Source: an uncultured Jeotgalicoccus sp. (GTDB lineage Bacteria > Bacillota > Bacilli > Staphylococcales > Salinicoccaceae). Taken from it: DNA of 15,516 bases. Below are positions 1 to 7,325 of this stretch, in pieces. Below the pieces are notes generated by a model. That model did not search any database. It was not told where the DNA came from and saw only the letters and a list, made by a program, of their open reading frames with translations. Location of the stretch: the NCBI GenBank assembly GCA_947631305.1, contig CANRKV010000020.1, positions 1-15,516 on the forward strand. The letters are read 5' to 3'. The translations under genes and the position numbers were made by a program. The stretch's first letter is position 1. The number at the start of each line of letters is the position of its first letter.

Positions 1-701
1 TTTTCTGTACCTGCACGGCGTTCACGCTCCTGCGAACCGCCTGTGATTATTCTGTTCAGATGGGTATTGCGTTTTACGAACAGGACACCGATGCCTTTTG
101 GTGCATGGAGCTTATGCCCGCTCAATGTGAGAAAATCGCAGTTCAGGATGTCGACGTTTACCGGCAGCTGTTTAAATGCCTGTACCGCATCAACGTGCAG
201 CAATGCATTGCTGTCTTTTACCGCTTCACTGATTTCTGCCATCGGCTGAATTGTGCCCGTTTCATTATTTACCATAATAATCGACACAAGTTTAGTCTCT
301 TCTGTCAGTGCATTTTTCAGCTCATCAACATTAATCTGACCATTTTCATCGACGCTTAAATAAGTAACGTCAGCAATCTTTTCCACATCGCCGTAGGTTT
401 CTTTAACGGAAGCATGTTCAACTGCAGTCGTAATAATATGCGGTTTATCATAGTAGCCTGTAATACCGCGGATGACCATATTATTCGCTTCAGTGGCACT
501 GCCTGTGAATACTATTTCGTCCGCATTGGCACCAAGTTCTTTCGCAACGTTTTTACGCGACGTTTCGTAAAACGCCTTGGCCTCTTTGCCGACACGGTGA
601 ATGCTTGACGGATTGCCGAATTTATCCGCGTTGCCGAGCATACTTTCTAAAATTTCTTTGTCTATAGGAGTCGTGGCTGCATAATCCACATAAATTGACA
701 T
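1..701 (-). CDS. Cysteine desulfurase, IscS/NifS type (3' part outside window)
   Basis: PLP-dependent enzyme that takes sulfur from L-cysteine, releasing alanine and leaving an enzyme persulfide used for tRNA thiolation or Fe-S assembly. The minus-strand translation starts MSIYVDYAATTPID. It contains the family motifs GNPSSIH, a TGSATEANN segment, VEHASV, VNNETGTIQP, the lysine motif SGHKLHAPKG (the PLP Schiff-base lysine) and GGSQERERRAGTEN at the window edge. About 233 residues are present of a family length near 380, so the catalytic cysteine loop lies outside. The start is the ATG at 701-699; its ribosome binding site is weak (TAGGGATAAC just upstream). In Bacillus and Staphylococcus this type of gene sits between cymR and mnmA; here cymR is more than 8 kb away. 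The family is certain; which paralogue (YrvO-like or NifS-like) is inferred. Confidence 0.93.
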   Translation of the reverse strand, partial: MSIYVDYAATTPIDKEILESMLGNADKFGNPSSIHRVGKEAKAFYETSRKNVAKELGANADEIVFTGSATEANNMVIRGITGYYDKPHIITTAVEHASVKETYGDVEKIADVTYLSVDENGQINVDELKNALTEETKLVSIIMVNNETGTIQPMAEISEAVKDSNALLHVDAVQAFKQLPVNVDILNCDFLTLSGHKLHAPKGIGVLFVKRNTHLNRIITGGSQERERRAGTE

Positions 702-740
702 GTTATCCCTACCCATCATCTACATTTAATTCTTATAGAT

Positions 741-769
741 TTTACCACGTTCAAGCAGATATTTATACT
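741..769 (+). promoter_or_regulatory. SigA-type promoter for the flavin monooxygenase gene
   Basis: A -35 like TTTACC (741-746) is followed by a 17-bp spacer and a -10 TATACT (764-769). It lies about 60 bp before the ATG at 828. A second possible -35, TTGACT at 777-782, has no good -10 at the right distance. Confidence 0.55.
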
Positions 770-827
770 TTTCTGTTTGACTATAAGAGAATACTATATG
801 ATAGATAATTTAGCTGGAGGTTTCAAG

Positions 828-1835
828 ATGACAAAGAAAATAAATATTTCAGTACTTAATTTAGTACCTGTCCGCGAAGGATCGAATGCAACAGGTGCAT
901 TTGAAGATATGATAAAGCTCGCAAAACATGTGGACGGCTCAAGCTACCAGCGCTACTGGATATCTGAACACCACAATATGGTGTCCATCGCATCGAGCGC
1001 AACGCGACAGCTGATTCAGCACATTCTTCAGAACACTGAACATCTCCGTGTCGGCAGCGGCGGGGTTATGCTGCCAAACCATTCACCGTATATCGTTGCT
1101 GAAGAATTCGGCACGCTGCACGCAATATTCGGCGACCGTCTGGATTTAGGACTTGGACGCGCACCCGGTACGGATATGCTGACAGCAAATGCAATCCGCC
1201 GTAACAACCATGACGGCGTATTCTCATTTAAAGATGAAATTGAAGAACTGCAAAGATATTTATCGGATACAGGCACGTCACTTGTTGCCTATCCCGGGAA
1301 CAATACAAATATTCCAATATACGTGCTCGGTTCATCGACAGACTCAGCACATATCGCAGCGAGTCTTGGACTGCCGTATGCATTCGCCGCACACTTTGCG
1401 CCGGCACAGATGAAAGATGCCTTTACGATTTATGAAAACAACTTTAAACCGAGCGAGCAGCTTGCAGAACCTTATAAAATGGTTTCTAATAACGTGATTC
1501 TGGCAGATACGAAAGCACAGGCTGATTATCTGGCAACAACACACTATCAGAACATCCTCGGCATGTTCAGAAGCTCGCGCAAGATGCTGCAGCCGCCTGT
1601 AGATTCTATGGACGGACTCTGGTCACCGCGTGAAGAACACGCAATCAACAGCCAGTTCCCGCTTCAATTCCTCGGTACGAAAGAAGATGCAGTACAGCAG
1701 CTGAAAGACTTCCAGAAAGAATTCGATGTGGATGAAATCATCGCAGCAGCATATATTTACGATATGGATCAATTATTGAAATCATATGATATCTTTGAAG
1801 AAGCAGTGAAAGAATACAACGCAGAAATTGAATAG
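828..1835 (+). CDS. LLM-class flavin-dependent oxidoreductase (luciferase-like, YhbW/MsnO8-type)
   Basis: A protein of 335 residues of the bacterial-luciferase-like family, single-domain TIM barrels that use FMN to oxidise small molecules; the substrate cannot be read from sequence. Visible family signatures are YWISEHHN (about 43-50), the stretch GSGGVMLPNHSPYIVAEEFGTL (77-98, a short basis for the flavin site), and FGDRLDLGLGRAPGTD (101-116). Length matches the usual 330-340. The start at 828 is chosen because TGGAGG lies 8 nt upstream; an in-frame upstream extension to 777 would begin inside the promoter region. The gene stands alone, divergent from the desulfurase, with its own promoter and terminator. 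It is often annotated 'MsnO8 family', but that name gives no activity here. Confidence 0.9.
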   Translation: MTKKINISVLNLVPVREGSNATGAFEDMIKLAKHVDGSSYQRYWISEHHNMVSIASSATRQLIQHILQNTEHLRVGSGGVMLPNHSPYIVAEEFGTLHAIFGDRLDLGLGRAPGTDMLTANAIRRNNHDGVFSFKDEIEELQRYLSDTGTSLVAYPGNNTNIPIYVLGSSTDSAHIAASLGLPYAFAAHFAPAQMKDAFTIYENNFKPSEQLAEPYKMVSNNVILADTKAQADYLATTHYQNILGMFRSSRKMLQPPVDSMDGLWSPREEHAINSQFPLQFLGTKEDAVQQLKDFQKEFDVDEIIAAAYIYDMDQLLKSYDIFEEAVKEYNAEIE

Positions 1836-1843
1836 AAGAATTT

Positions 1844-1887
1844 AAACAGCAGGACCGCCTTATGATGGCGGTTTTGCTGTTTTTGTT
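1844..1887 (+). terminator. Rho-independent terminator after the flavin monooxygenase gene
   Basis: Two stacked stems are seen: outer AAACAGCA (1844-1851) with TGCTGTTT (1875-1882), and inner ACCGCC with GGCGGT around a TTATGAT-like loop, ending in a T-tract. It begins 9 nt after the stop codon. The 42-bp repeat array begins within its T-tract. Confidence 0.9.
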
Positions 1888-2041
1888 GTCGTTGCGGATG
1901 ACGACGACACTTAAAGTCTGTTGCGTGTTGTCGTTGCGGATGACGACGACACTTAAAGTCTGCTGCGTGTTGTCGTTGGGGGTGACGACGACACTTAAAG
2001 TCTGCTGCGCGTTGTCGTTGGGGATGACGACGACACTTAAG
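1885..2041. repeat. 42-bp tandem repeat, about 3.7 copies
   Basis: Copies begin at 1885, 1927, 1969 and 2011 (the last is partial), each opening with GTTGTCGTTG and containing ATGACGACGACACTTAA. Copies 1 and 2 carry GCGGATG, copy 3 GGGGGTG and copy 4 GGGGATG at the same place, so the changes are clustered. Each unit can form a short hairpin, TGTCGT with ACGACA. The array fills the gap between the convergent flavin monooxygenase and YdaT-like genes. Because 42 is a multiple of 3, reading frames stay open through it on both strands, giving 14-residue protein repeats that are most likely not real. Function unknown; I do not recognise it as a named staphylococcal repeat. Confidence 0.93.
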
Positions 2042-2064
2042 ACCAGTTCCAGCAAATATTCCAT

Positions 2065-2091
2065 ACAAAAAAGGGCTGATAATCAGCCCTT
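2065..2091 (-). terminator. Rho-independent terminator of the YdaT-like gene
   Basis: Read on the minus strand, AAGGGCTGA pairs with TCAGCCCTT around a 3-nt loop (stem arms at 2083-2091 and 2071-2079), followed by a run of T. It lies 13 nt beyond the stop codon of the YdaT-like gene and may also end any transcript that reads through from the threonine operon. Confidence 0.9.
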
Positions 2092-2103
2092 CCACATATA
2101 GAT

Positions 2104-2541
2104 TTATTCTTTTTTACCGTCTTTTGTGTACGTCACGACATTTGATTCCTTGTTAGCAGCAATTTCCTCCGCGCGTTCTTTTGCTTCGGTCTTATATTTA
2201 TAAGTTCCGGCTGCACGTTCTGCTTTAACTGATTTCACAGTCCATTGTTCAGCTTCATCATCGTATGATACAACAACGTCTTCATCCAGAAGATCCGGAT
2301 TGGCACTATCGGTATCGTGTGTATCGTTTTTCGACGGATTAGGTTCTTCGTCAAATTCTTTCAGTTCTTTTTCTGATGCGTTTTCGTACCAGTCTTTGCC
2401 TTCAGACGTTGCAATCGGAATTGCGCGGTCTTCACTGTAGCCGCTGTCTAACAGTGCGTTCGCAATATCGATAATCTTTTTGCGCTGTAATGCATCAAAG
2501 TTCTTCAGTGAATCGGGGTAGTCCTGCATATTCCAAGCCAT
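2104..2541 (-). CDS. YdaT-like protein with C-terminal DUF2188 domain
   Basis: A small soluble acidic protein of 145 residues. Residues 1-65 (start MAWNMQDYPDSLKN, then IANALLDSGYSEDRAIPIAT) match what I recall of the N-terminus of Bacillus subtilis YdaT. A low-complexity Asp/Asn/Ser linker (about 66-86) leads to a DUF2188-type segment (87-142) with VSYDDEAEQWTVK and an Ala/Glu-rich helix KTEAKERAEEIAANK. The molecular function of the family is unknown; in B. subtilis ydaT is, to my knowledge, a general-stress gene. AAAGGAC lies just upstream of the ATG. It follows thrB by 64 nt on the same strand with no clear terminator between them, so co-transcription with the threonine operon is possible, though the function gives no reason for it. 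Confidence 0.82.
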   Translation of the reverse strand: MAWNMQDYPDSLKNFDALQRKKIIDIANALLDSGYSEDRAIPIATSEGKDWYENASEKELKEFDEEPNPSKNDTHDTDSANPDLLDEDVVVSYDDEAEQWTVKSVKAERAAGTYKYKTEAKERAEEIAANKESNVVTYTKDGKKE

Positions 2542-2605
2542 GGTATCAGTCCTTTTTTAATGTAGTTTACTAATACCAGTTTTCCCTTTTAACTGTTTGC
2601 TAAAC

Positions 2606-3478
2606 TCAAACCTTCGTATACACACTGACAATTTCATGGTGAACGTCTTGAACAGACTGCAGATTCTTAAGCACAGCATTAAGCGTATCTTCTTCAGCCA
2701 GCGTCAGCACTGTCGGTCCTGCCCCGCTGATTACTGTAGCGAGGGCACCTGCACTAAGTGCCTGTTCTTTAATATCATCAAATTCTTTAATCAACGGCTG
2801 GCGGTACGGCTCATGGAAGCTGTCTTTCATCATCAACTCGCCCATCAGTTTGTAATCCTTATTATGCAGTGCCAGAATCATGACGTTCGCAAGCGCATTT
2901 TGTGCGACTGCTTCACTTCTCGTATAAGCATTCGGCAGTACATCTCTCGCTTCTTCCGTATTAATTTCATATTCAGGCACACTGACAATTAAGCCAAGAT
3001 TATCGAGATTTAAATGATAGTAAAACAACTCACCCTGCTGGTAATAGCCGACGAATGCACCGCCTGTAATACACGGGCCGATGTTATCCGGATGACCTTC
3101 GATTTCACAGCCGAGGAGCACTTTATCGTAATCGGATAAGTTAAGTTCTAAAAAGTGATCGGCGATTTCAATTCCCGCTACAATCGCGCTGGATGATGAT
3201 CCGAGTCCATGTGATAAAGGAATCTCACTCTGCATTTCAATATGCAGCGCCGGCAGTTCCCTGCCGTATTTTTCTGCAATATCACGTGCAGTCGTAAAGA
3301 CTAAATTTGTCTCGTCAGACGGCAGTACGGATAATGCAAAGTCTTTAAATGTTACTTTAAATTCGTTTGATATATTTGCTTCGATATACAGAAATTTATT
3401 AACAGCGACACCGATTGAGTCAAATCCGAGCCCGAGGTTTGCACTCGACGCCGGTATTTTTAACGATAAATCAGCCAT
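2606..3478 (-). CDS. thrB: Homoserine kinase
   Basis: Phosphorylates L-homoserine with ATP to O-phosphohomoserine, the substrate of threonine synthase. A GHMP kinase of 290 residues with the three family motifs: PASSANLGLGFDSIG (9-23), the ATP-binding IPLSHGLGSSSSA (86-98) and the C-terminal SGAGPTVL (251-258); EGHPDNIGPCITGG (127-140) is also typical. Length is a little below the 304-309 of relatives. It is the third gene of hom-thrC-thrB. Its ATG follows the thrC TAG with one base between and has only a poor ribosome binding site, which suggests translation coupled to thrC. Confidence 0.97.
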   Translation of the reverse strand: MADLSLKIPASSANLGLGFDSIGVAVNKFLYIEANISNEFKVTFKDFALSVLPSDETNLVFTTARDIAEKYGRELPALHIEMQSEIPLSHGLGSSSSAIVAGIEIADHFLELNLSDYDKVLLGCEIEGHPDNIGPCITGGAFVGYYQQGELFYYHLNLDNLGLIVSVPEYEINTEEARDVLPNAYTRSEAVAQNALANVMILALHNKDYKLMGELMMKDSFHEPYRQPLIKEFDDIKEQALSAGALATVISGAGPTVLTLAEEDTLNAVLKNLQSVQDVHHEIVSVYTKV

Positions 3479-3479
3479 C

Positions 3480-4541
3480 CTACTGTTCTAAACTTTCGAT
3501 ATATTCAACGATGATATCTTCATCAAGCGGCAATTTCTTCGGCTGATCCAGTGCAACTTCCATCGCTGTGTCCGGATCTTTCAAGCCGTTTCCTGTTAGT
3601 ACAGTAACGACCGTTGAGCCTTTTTCAATACTGCCGTTTTCAACTGACTTAATCACACCTGCAAGTGATGCAGCCGAACCCGGTTCACAGAAGACACCTT
3701 CTGTTGATGCGACCAGTTTATATGCCGAGAGAATTTCTTCATCAGTTACAGAATCAATTTTACCGCCTGATTCATCGCGTGCGGCTGCTGCTTTGTCCCA
3801 GCTGGCAGGATTGCCGATACGGATTGCTGTCCCGACAGTTTCAGGGTTTTCTATAATTTTATCTTTAACGATTGCAGCTGAGCCTTCCGCTTCAAAGCCG
3901 TACATTTTCGGCAGCGATGAACCTTTTTTTTCATTATATTCTTTAAATCCTTTCCAGTAAGCCGCAATATTGGCAGCATTGCCGACAGGAATACATAAAT
4001 AGTCCGGTGCTTTCCCTAAAGCATCAACAACTTCAAATGAAGCTGTCTTCTGGCATTCAATACGGTATGGATTCAATGAGTTAACAAGTTCAATTCCTTC
4101 GTTTTCTTCTGAGATTTTACGCACAATTTTAAGTGCATCATCGAAGTTCCCTTCAATTGTTACTGTTTTTGCCCCGGACATCATCGCCTGCGTCACTTTA
4201 CCGAGAGCAACTTTTCCTTCAGGCAGCACAACGATTGAATTTAATCCTGCGCGTGCCGCATAGGCAGAAGCTGCAGCAGAAGTATTACCAGTCGATGCAC
4301 AGATTACTGTATGTGCGCCGTTTTCCTTGGCTTTAGCAACTGCAAGCACCATGCCGCGGTCTTTAAATGACCCTGTCGGGTTTAAACCTTCGAACTTCGC
4401 ATGCAGTTCAATACCGAGTTTTTCAGAAATCTTTTCAAGTTTAATTAATGGAGTGTTTCCTTCATACAAAGTCAGTTCCGGTGTATTTTCTGTTACTGGT
4501 AAATATTCTTTATATTCTTTTAAGACACCCTGCCACGTCAT
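3480..4541 (-). CDS. thrC: Threonine synthase
   Basis: Converts O-phosphohomoserine to L-threonine and phosphate, using PLP. The 353-residue protein is a fold-type II PLP enzyme: NPTGSFKDRG (54-63) holds the PLP lysine (K60), CASTGNTSAA (81-90) is the substrate and phosphate-binding loop, and VLTGNGLKD near the C-terminus is typical. Length equals the short bacterial (Bacillus-type) form, with no N-terminal extension. It begins 2 nt after the hom stop codon, with GGAG lying inside the end of hom, 10 nt upstream of the ATG. It is the middle gene of the threonine operon. Confidence 0.97.
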   Translation of the reverse strand: MTWQGVLKEYKEYLPVTENTPELTLYEGNTPLIKLEKISEKLGIELHAKFEGLNPTGSFKDRGMVLAVAKAKENGAHTVICASTGNTSAAASAYAARAGLNSIVVLPEGKVALGKVTQAMMSGAKTVTIEGNFDDALKIVRKISEENEGIELVNSLNPYRIECQKTASFEVVDALGKAPDYLCIPVGNAANIAAYWKGFKEYNEKKGSSLPKMYGFEAEGSAAIVKDKIIENPETVGTAIRIGNPASWDKAAAARDESGGKIDSVTDEEILSAYKLVASTEGVFCEPGSAASLAGVIKSVENGSIEKGSTVVTVLTGNGLKDPDTAMEVALDQPKKLPLDEDIIVEYIESLEQ

Positions 4542-4543
4542 AA

Positions 4544-5752
4544 TTATTCAGCTCCATTTATTTTATACACTGCTTCAATTGCAAATGCATCTTTAATTTT
4601 TTGTAATGCTGTACCGCTCATTTTAACTGTTCTGAATGTAACTTCCTGTGTATCGATAATATCAAACTGCACATCAAGCGATGATAAGAATGATTGAACA
4701 TCATGTAAAGATTCGTTAAATCTTAAATAATATGCGCTGTCTGGAAGTTCTTCTGAAAGAATGCCTTCTGACTCAGGCACATTTTTCGCTTTCGTTTTAA
4801 TAACAGCACTGTTAATCATGTCACTCACTACAGCTGATGCAGTTTCATAACTCCCTGCACCTGGACCGTAGAACATTGCTTCACCGATCATGTTGCCGTT
4901 GACGAATACCGCATTCTTTTCATAATGCACATTCGCCAGCTGATGTGTTGTTTCAACAAATATCGGTTCAACTGCAAGATTGTATCTGCCCTGTAAATCT
5001 TCCGCCACACCAAGCAGCTTTAATGTTAAACCTGCACTTTTGGCAAGCTCGATGTCTTTAATATCCACATTGGAAATACCGTTTAAATTCACCTGGTCAA
5101 GCGTGAATTTTTTATCGAATGCGAGACGTGCAAGAAGCAGCGTTTTACGTGCTGCATCGATACCTTCAACGTCAGCTGTCGGATCCGCTTCAGCGTAGCC
5201 GATTGCCTGTGCATCTTTCAATGCATCATCGTATTCCCAGCCGTCAAATGCCATTTTCGATAAAATATAGTTTGTCGTCCCGTTTAAAATACCCATTACT
5301 TTTGAAATTCTGTTGGCATTTAAACTGTGCTGCATCGTATGAATAATCGGTATACCTCCGGCAACTGCCGCTTCATAGTATAAAGCCGTATTATTCTGTG
5401 CAGCCGACTTTTCAAGTTCATCTATATGAACAGCAAGCATATCTTTGTTCGCTGTTACTACCGGAATGCCTTTTTCTAAAAATTTATTAATAATATCTTT
5501 CGTGCTGTCAATACCACCCATTACTTCGACAGCAAGATCAATATCTGCATTTTCAATTTCGGTAATATCATCGGTCACCCGAATACCTGATACATCAGCC
5601 GTTCTGGTTTTCGTCGTATCCGTAACCAGAACGTGGGTAATTGTAAAGCTCACCCCTGACGATGAATGTATCAAATCTTCGTTTTCTCGTATTAAATTAA
5701 CGACACCGCTGCCCACGGTGCCCATGCCGAGTAAAGCAATTTTCTTATCCAT
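4544..5752 (-). CDS. hom: Homoserine dehydrogenase
   Basis: Reduces aspartate semialdehyde to homoserine with NAD(P)H, the branch point to threonine and methionine. The 402-residue protein has the Rossmann motif GMGTVGSGV (9-17), TANKDML (100-106), YYEAAVAGGIPII (125-137), GILNGTTNYIL (154-164) and DPTADVEGIDAARK (190-203), in which D199 and K203 match the expected catalytic Asp and Lys. The C-terminal part from about 338 (YYLRF) resembles an ACT regulatory domain but is short; the whole protein is about 25-30 residues shorter than the Staphylococcus aureus and B. subtilis enzymes as I recall them. GGAGG 5 nt before the ATG at 5752 decides the start. First gene of hom-thrC-thrB. Confidence 0.97.
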   Translation of the reverse strand: MDKKIALLGMGTVGSGVVNLIRENEDLIHSSSGVSFTITHVLVTDTTKTRTADVSGIRVTDDITEIENADIDLAVEVMGGIDSTKDIINKFLEKGIPVVTANKDMLAVHIDELEKSAAQNNTALYYEAAVAGGIPIIHTMQHSLNANRISKVMGILNGTTNYILSKMAFDGWEYDDALKDAQAIGYAEADPTADVEGIDAARKTLLLARLAFDKKFTLDQVNLNGISNVDIKDIELAKSAGLTLKLLGVAEDLQGRYNLAVEPIFVETTHQLANVHYEKNAVFVNGNMIGEAMFYGPGAGSYETASAVVSDMINSAVIKTKAKNVPESEGILSEELPDSAYYLRFNESLHDVQSFLSSLDVQFDIIDTQEVTFRTVKMSGTALQKIKDAFAIEAVYKINGAE

Positions 5753-5785
5753 AGTGACCTCCAATATTAATTAGTATAAATACTC

Positions 5786-5814
5786 ATATTAGAGCGGTTC
5801 GGAAAAAAACTCAA
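5786..5814 (-). promoter_or_regulatory. Promoter of the hom-thrC-thrB operon
   Basis: Read on the minus strand, -35 TTGAGT (5814-5809), a spacer of exactly 17 bp and -10 TAATAT (5791-5786). It lies about 34 bp before the hom start codon and is the only strong match in this gap on that strand. Confidence 0.72.
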
Positions 5815-5817
5815 GTG

Positions 5818-5832
5818 ATTATTCAGAAAACT
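5818..5832. promoter_or_regulatory. CodY-box-like operator between hom and the aspartate kinase gene
   Basis: ATTATTCAGAAAACT matches the CodY consensus AATTTTCWGAAAATT at 12 of 15 positions, including the central TTCAGAAAA. It lies just upstream of the hom -35 and about 28 bp upstream of the likely aspartate kinase -10. CodY regulation of threonine biosynthesis is known in staphylococci; binding here is inferred. Confidence 0.45.
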
Positions 5833-5859
5833 CTACACTTTTCTAAACTTTTCATGTAA

Positions 5860-5865
5860 TATAAT
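5860..5865 (+). promoter_or_regulatory. -10 element of the aspartate kinase promoter
   Basis: A perfect TATAAT (5860-5865) lies 32 bp before the ATG at 5898. No good -35 is seen at 17 bp (the sequence there is ACTTTT), but a TG lies 3 nt further upstream. The -10 is clear and the rest weak, which would fit a promoter that depends on regulation. Confidence 0.5.
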
Positions 5866-5897
5866 CAGCTAAACTAATATAAAAAAAGGTGTTAATT

Positions 5898-7250
5898 ATG
5901 AAAGTAGCTAAATTTGGTGGAAGTTCCCTATCTAATGCAACACAAATAAAGAAAGTCGCATCCATAGTTCAAAACGATAAAGTTATTAAAACGATTGTTG
6001 TCAGCGCGCCCGGTAAACGCCACGACGCTGATGTCAAAGTAACCGACATGCTCATCGCACTCTACGCGAATAAAATTGCAGGCATTGATACTGACGACGC
6101 TTTAAATGAAATTTTAGAACGCTATAAATCAATTATTGAAGAATTGTCAATCGATCCGTCACTGCTCGATGACTTTGAGCGTATTTTATCGGATTACTTA
6201 AACACAATTGAAGATAACGAAGCGCTGCTCGATGCACTGAAATCACGCGGTGAAGATTTCAATGCCCGTCTGATCAGCACGTATTTACAATCGCTCGGCA
6301 TTAGCGCGAAGTACGTTTCTCCGGAAGAAGCAGGCATTAAAGTAACAAATACACCGGCCAATGCCCGTTTAATTCCGACTTCATACGATGATATTAATAA
6401 ATTAAAAGACTATCCCGAAGACGTTCTCGTCATTCCCGGCTTTTACGGTATCGCAGACAACGGCAATATCGTGACATTCGCCCGCGGCGGCTCCGATATT
6501 ACCGGTGCGATTATTGCCCGCGGCATCCGTGCGGATATTTACGAAAACTATACGGACGAGTCACACATTTACGCAGCTCATCCGGGTATTATTGATGAGC
6601 CTTATAAAATCGAAGAGATTACTTACCGTGAAATGCGTGAACTGGCATATGCCGGCTTCGGTATTTTTCACGATGAGGCGCTTGAGCCCCTGTATCAGGA
6701 AAAGATACCTGTAATGATCCGTAATACGAACGAACCTCATATCGAAGGAACAAAAATTGTCCCGGAACGCACGCTTGATCCAAATATTCCTGTTATCGGT
6801 TTCAGCTGTGATGAAGGATTTACTTCAATCTCGCTGCACAAATATTTACTGAACAAGGAAATTGGTTTTACACGCCGTATTCTGCAGATTCTTGAAGATT
6901 ATCATATTTCTTATGAACATATGCCTTCAGGTATCGATGATATTTCCATCATCATGCGTTCGAATCAGTTTGAAGGTAATAACTCACTCGATAAAATCAT
7001 TGAGGAAATTAATCTGCAGCTTGAACCTGAATGGATTGAAGTTGAAGAAGATTTGAGTCTGCTCTTTATCGTCGGACTCGGTATGGCACGCCAGATTGGT
7101 ATCGTCAGCCGCGTTACGACTGCTCTTGCAGAAGAAAAAGTGAATATTCGTATGATGAATCAGGGCTCCACGGAGTACAGTATGATGTTTGCTATTAAAA
7201 CTGAGCATCACAAACCTTCAATCAGAGCATTATTCAAGGAATTTTTCTAA
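5898..7250 (+). CDS. Aspartate kinase (monofunctional, AK III / YclM-like)
   Basis: Phosphorylates L-aspartate to aspartyl phosphate, the first step toward threonine, methionine, lysine and diaminopimelate. The 450-residue protein has KFGGSS (5-10) and FARGGSDITG (about 194-203) of the amino-acid kinase domain, and a C-terminal pair of ACT domains, seen in IVGLGMARQIGIVSRVTTAL and the following IRMMNQGSTEYSMMFAI. Length fits the B. subtilis YclM/ThrD class (about 450) rather than the LysC class (about 400). The start at 5898 follows AAAGGTG by 6 nt; the GTG at 5889 is part of that ribosome binding site. It is divergent from hom, with a shared control region, which points to a threonine-pathway isozyme. 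The feedback effector (threonine or lysine) cannot be read from sequence. Confidence 0.95.
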   Translation: MKVAKFGGSSLSNATQIKKVASIVQNDKVIKTIVVSAPGKRHDADVKVTDMLIALYANKIAGIDTDDALNEILERYKSIIEELSIDPSLLDDFERILSDYLNTIEDNEALLDALKSRGEDFNARLISTYLQSLGISAKYVSPEEAGIKVTNTPANARLIPTSYDDINKLKDYPEDVLVIPGFYGIADNGNIVTFARGGSDITGAIIARGIRADIYENYTDESHIYAAHPGIIDEPYKIEEITYREMRELAYAGFGIFHDEALEPLYQEKIPVMIRNTNEPHIEGTKIVPERTLDPNIPVIGFSCDEGFTSISLHKYLLNKEIGFTRRILQILEDYHISYEHMPSGIDDISIIMRSNQFEGNNSLDKIIEEINLQLEPEWIEVEEDLSLLFIVGLGMARQIGIVSRVTTALAEEKVNIRMMNQGSTEYSMMFAIKTEHHKPSIRALFKEFF

Positions 7251-7261
7251 GGGATTATCCT

Positions 7262-7289
7262 TTAACTAAAATACATGCACATCTATAAT
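7262..7289 (+). promoter_or_regulatory. Likely promoter of the UbiB-family gene
   Basis: TTAACT (7262-7267), a 16-bp spacer and a perfect -10 TATAAT (7284-7289), between the aspartate kinase stop codon and the next ATG. No terminator is visible between the two genes (only a short imperfect inverted repeat at 7250-7263 without a T-tract), so read-through is also likely. Confidence 0.5.
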
Positions 7290-7325
7290 GGAGAGTAGTA
7301 TTTAAATTTTAGGAGTGACCGGCTT

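Noticed and set aside
43..608. Plus-strand ORFs of 64-99 codons at the left end
   Set aside because: They are antisense to the desulfurase, which shows strong family motifs on the minus strand.
1738..2101. Open frames across the 42-bp repeats on both strands, with 14-residue protein repeats
   Set aside because: The 42-bp period is a multiple of 3, so frames stay open by arithmetic. There is no ribosome binding site at the starts, and the frames overlap a terminator and the end of the flavin monooxygenase gene.
2542..2605. SigB-type promoter for the YdaT-like gene
   Set aside because: A CTGGTATT stretch resembles the SigB -10 (GGGTAT), but no GTTT-like -35 lies at the proper distance.
5753..5897. 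T-box or threonine riboswitch leader for hom or the aspartate kinase gene
   Set aside because: The leaders after the likely promoters are only about 30 nt, far too short for a T-box, and no attenuator hairpin is seen.
7250..7263. Terminator after the aspartate kinase gene
   Set aside because: The inverted repeat AAGGGATTATCCTTT is short, imperfect and not followed by a T-tract.
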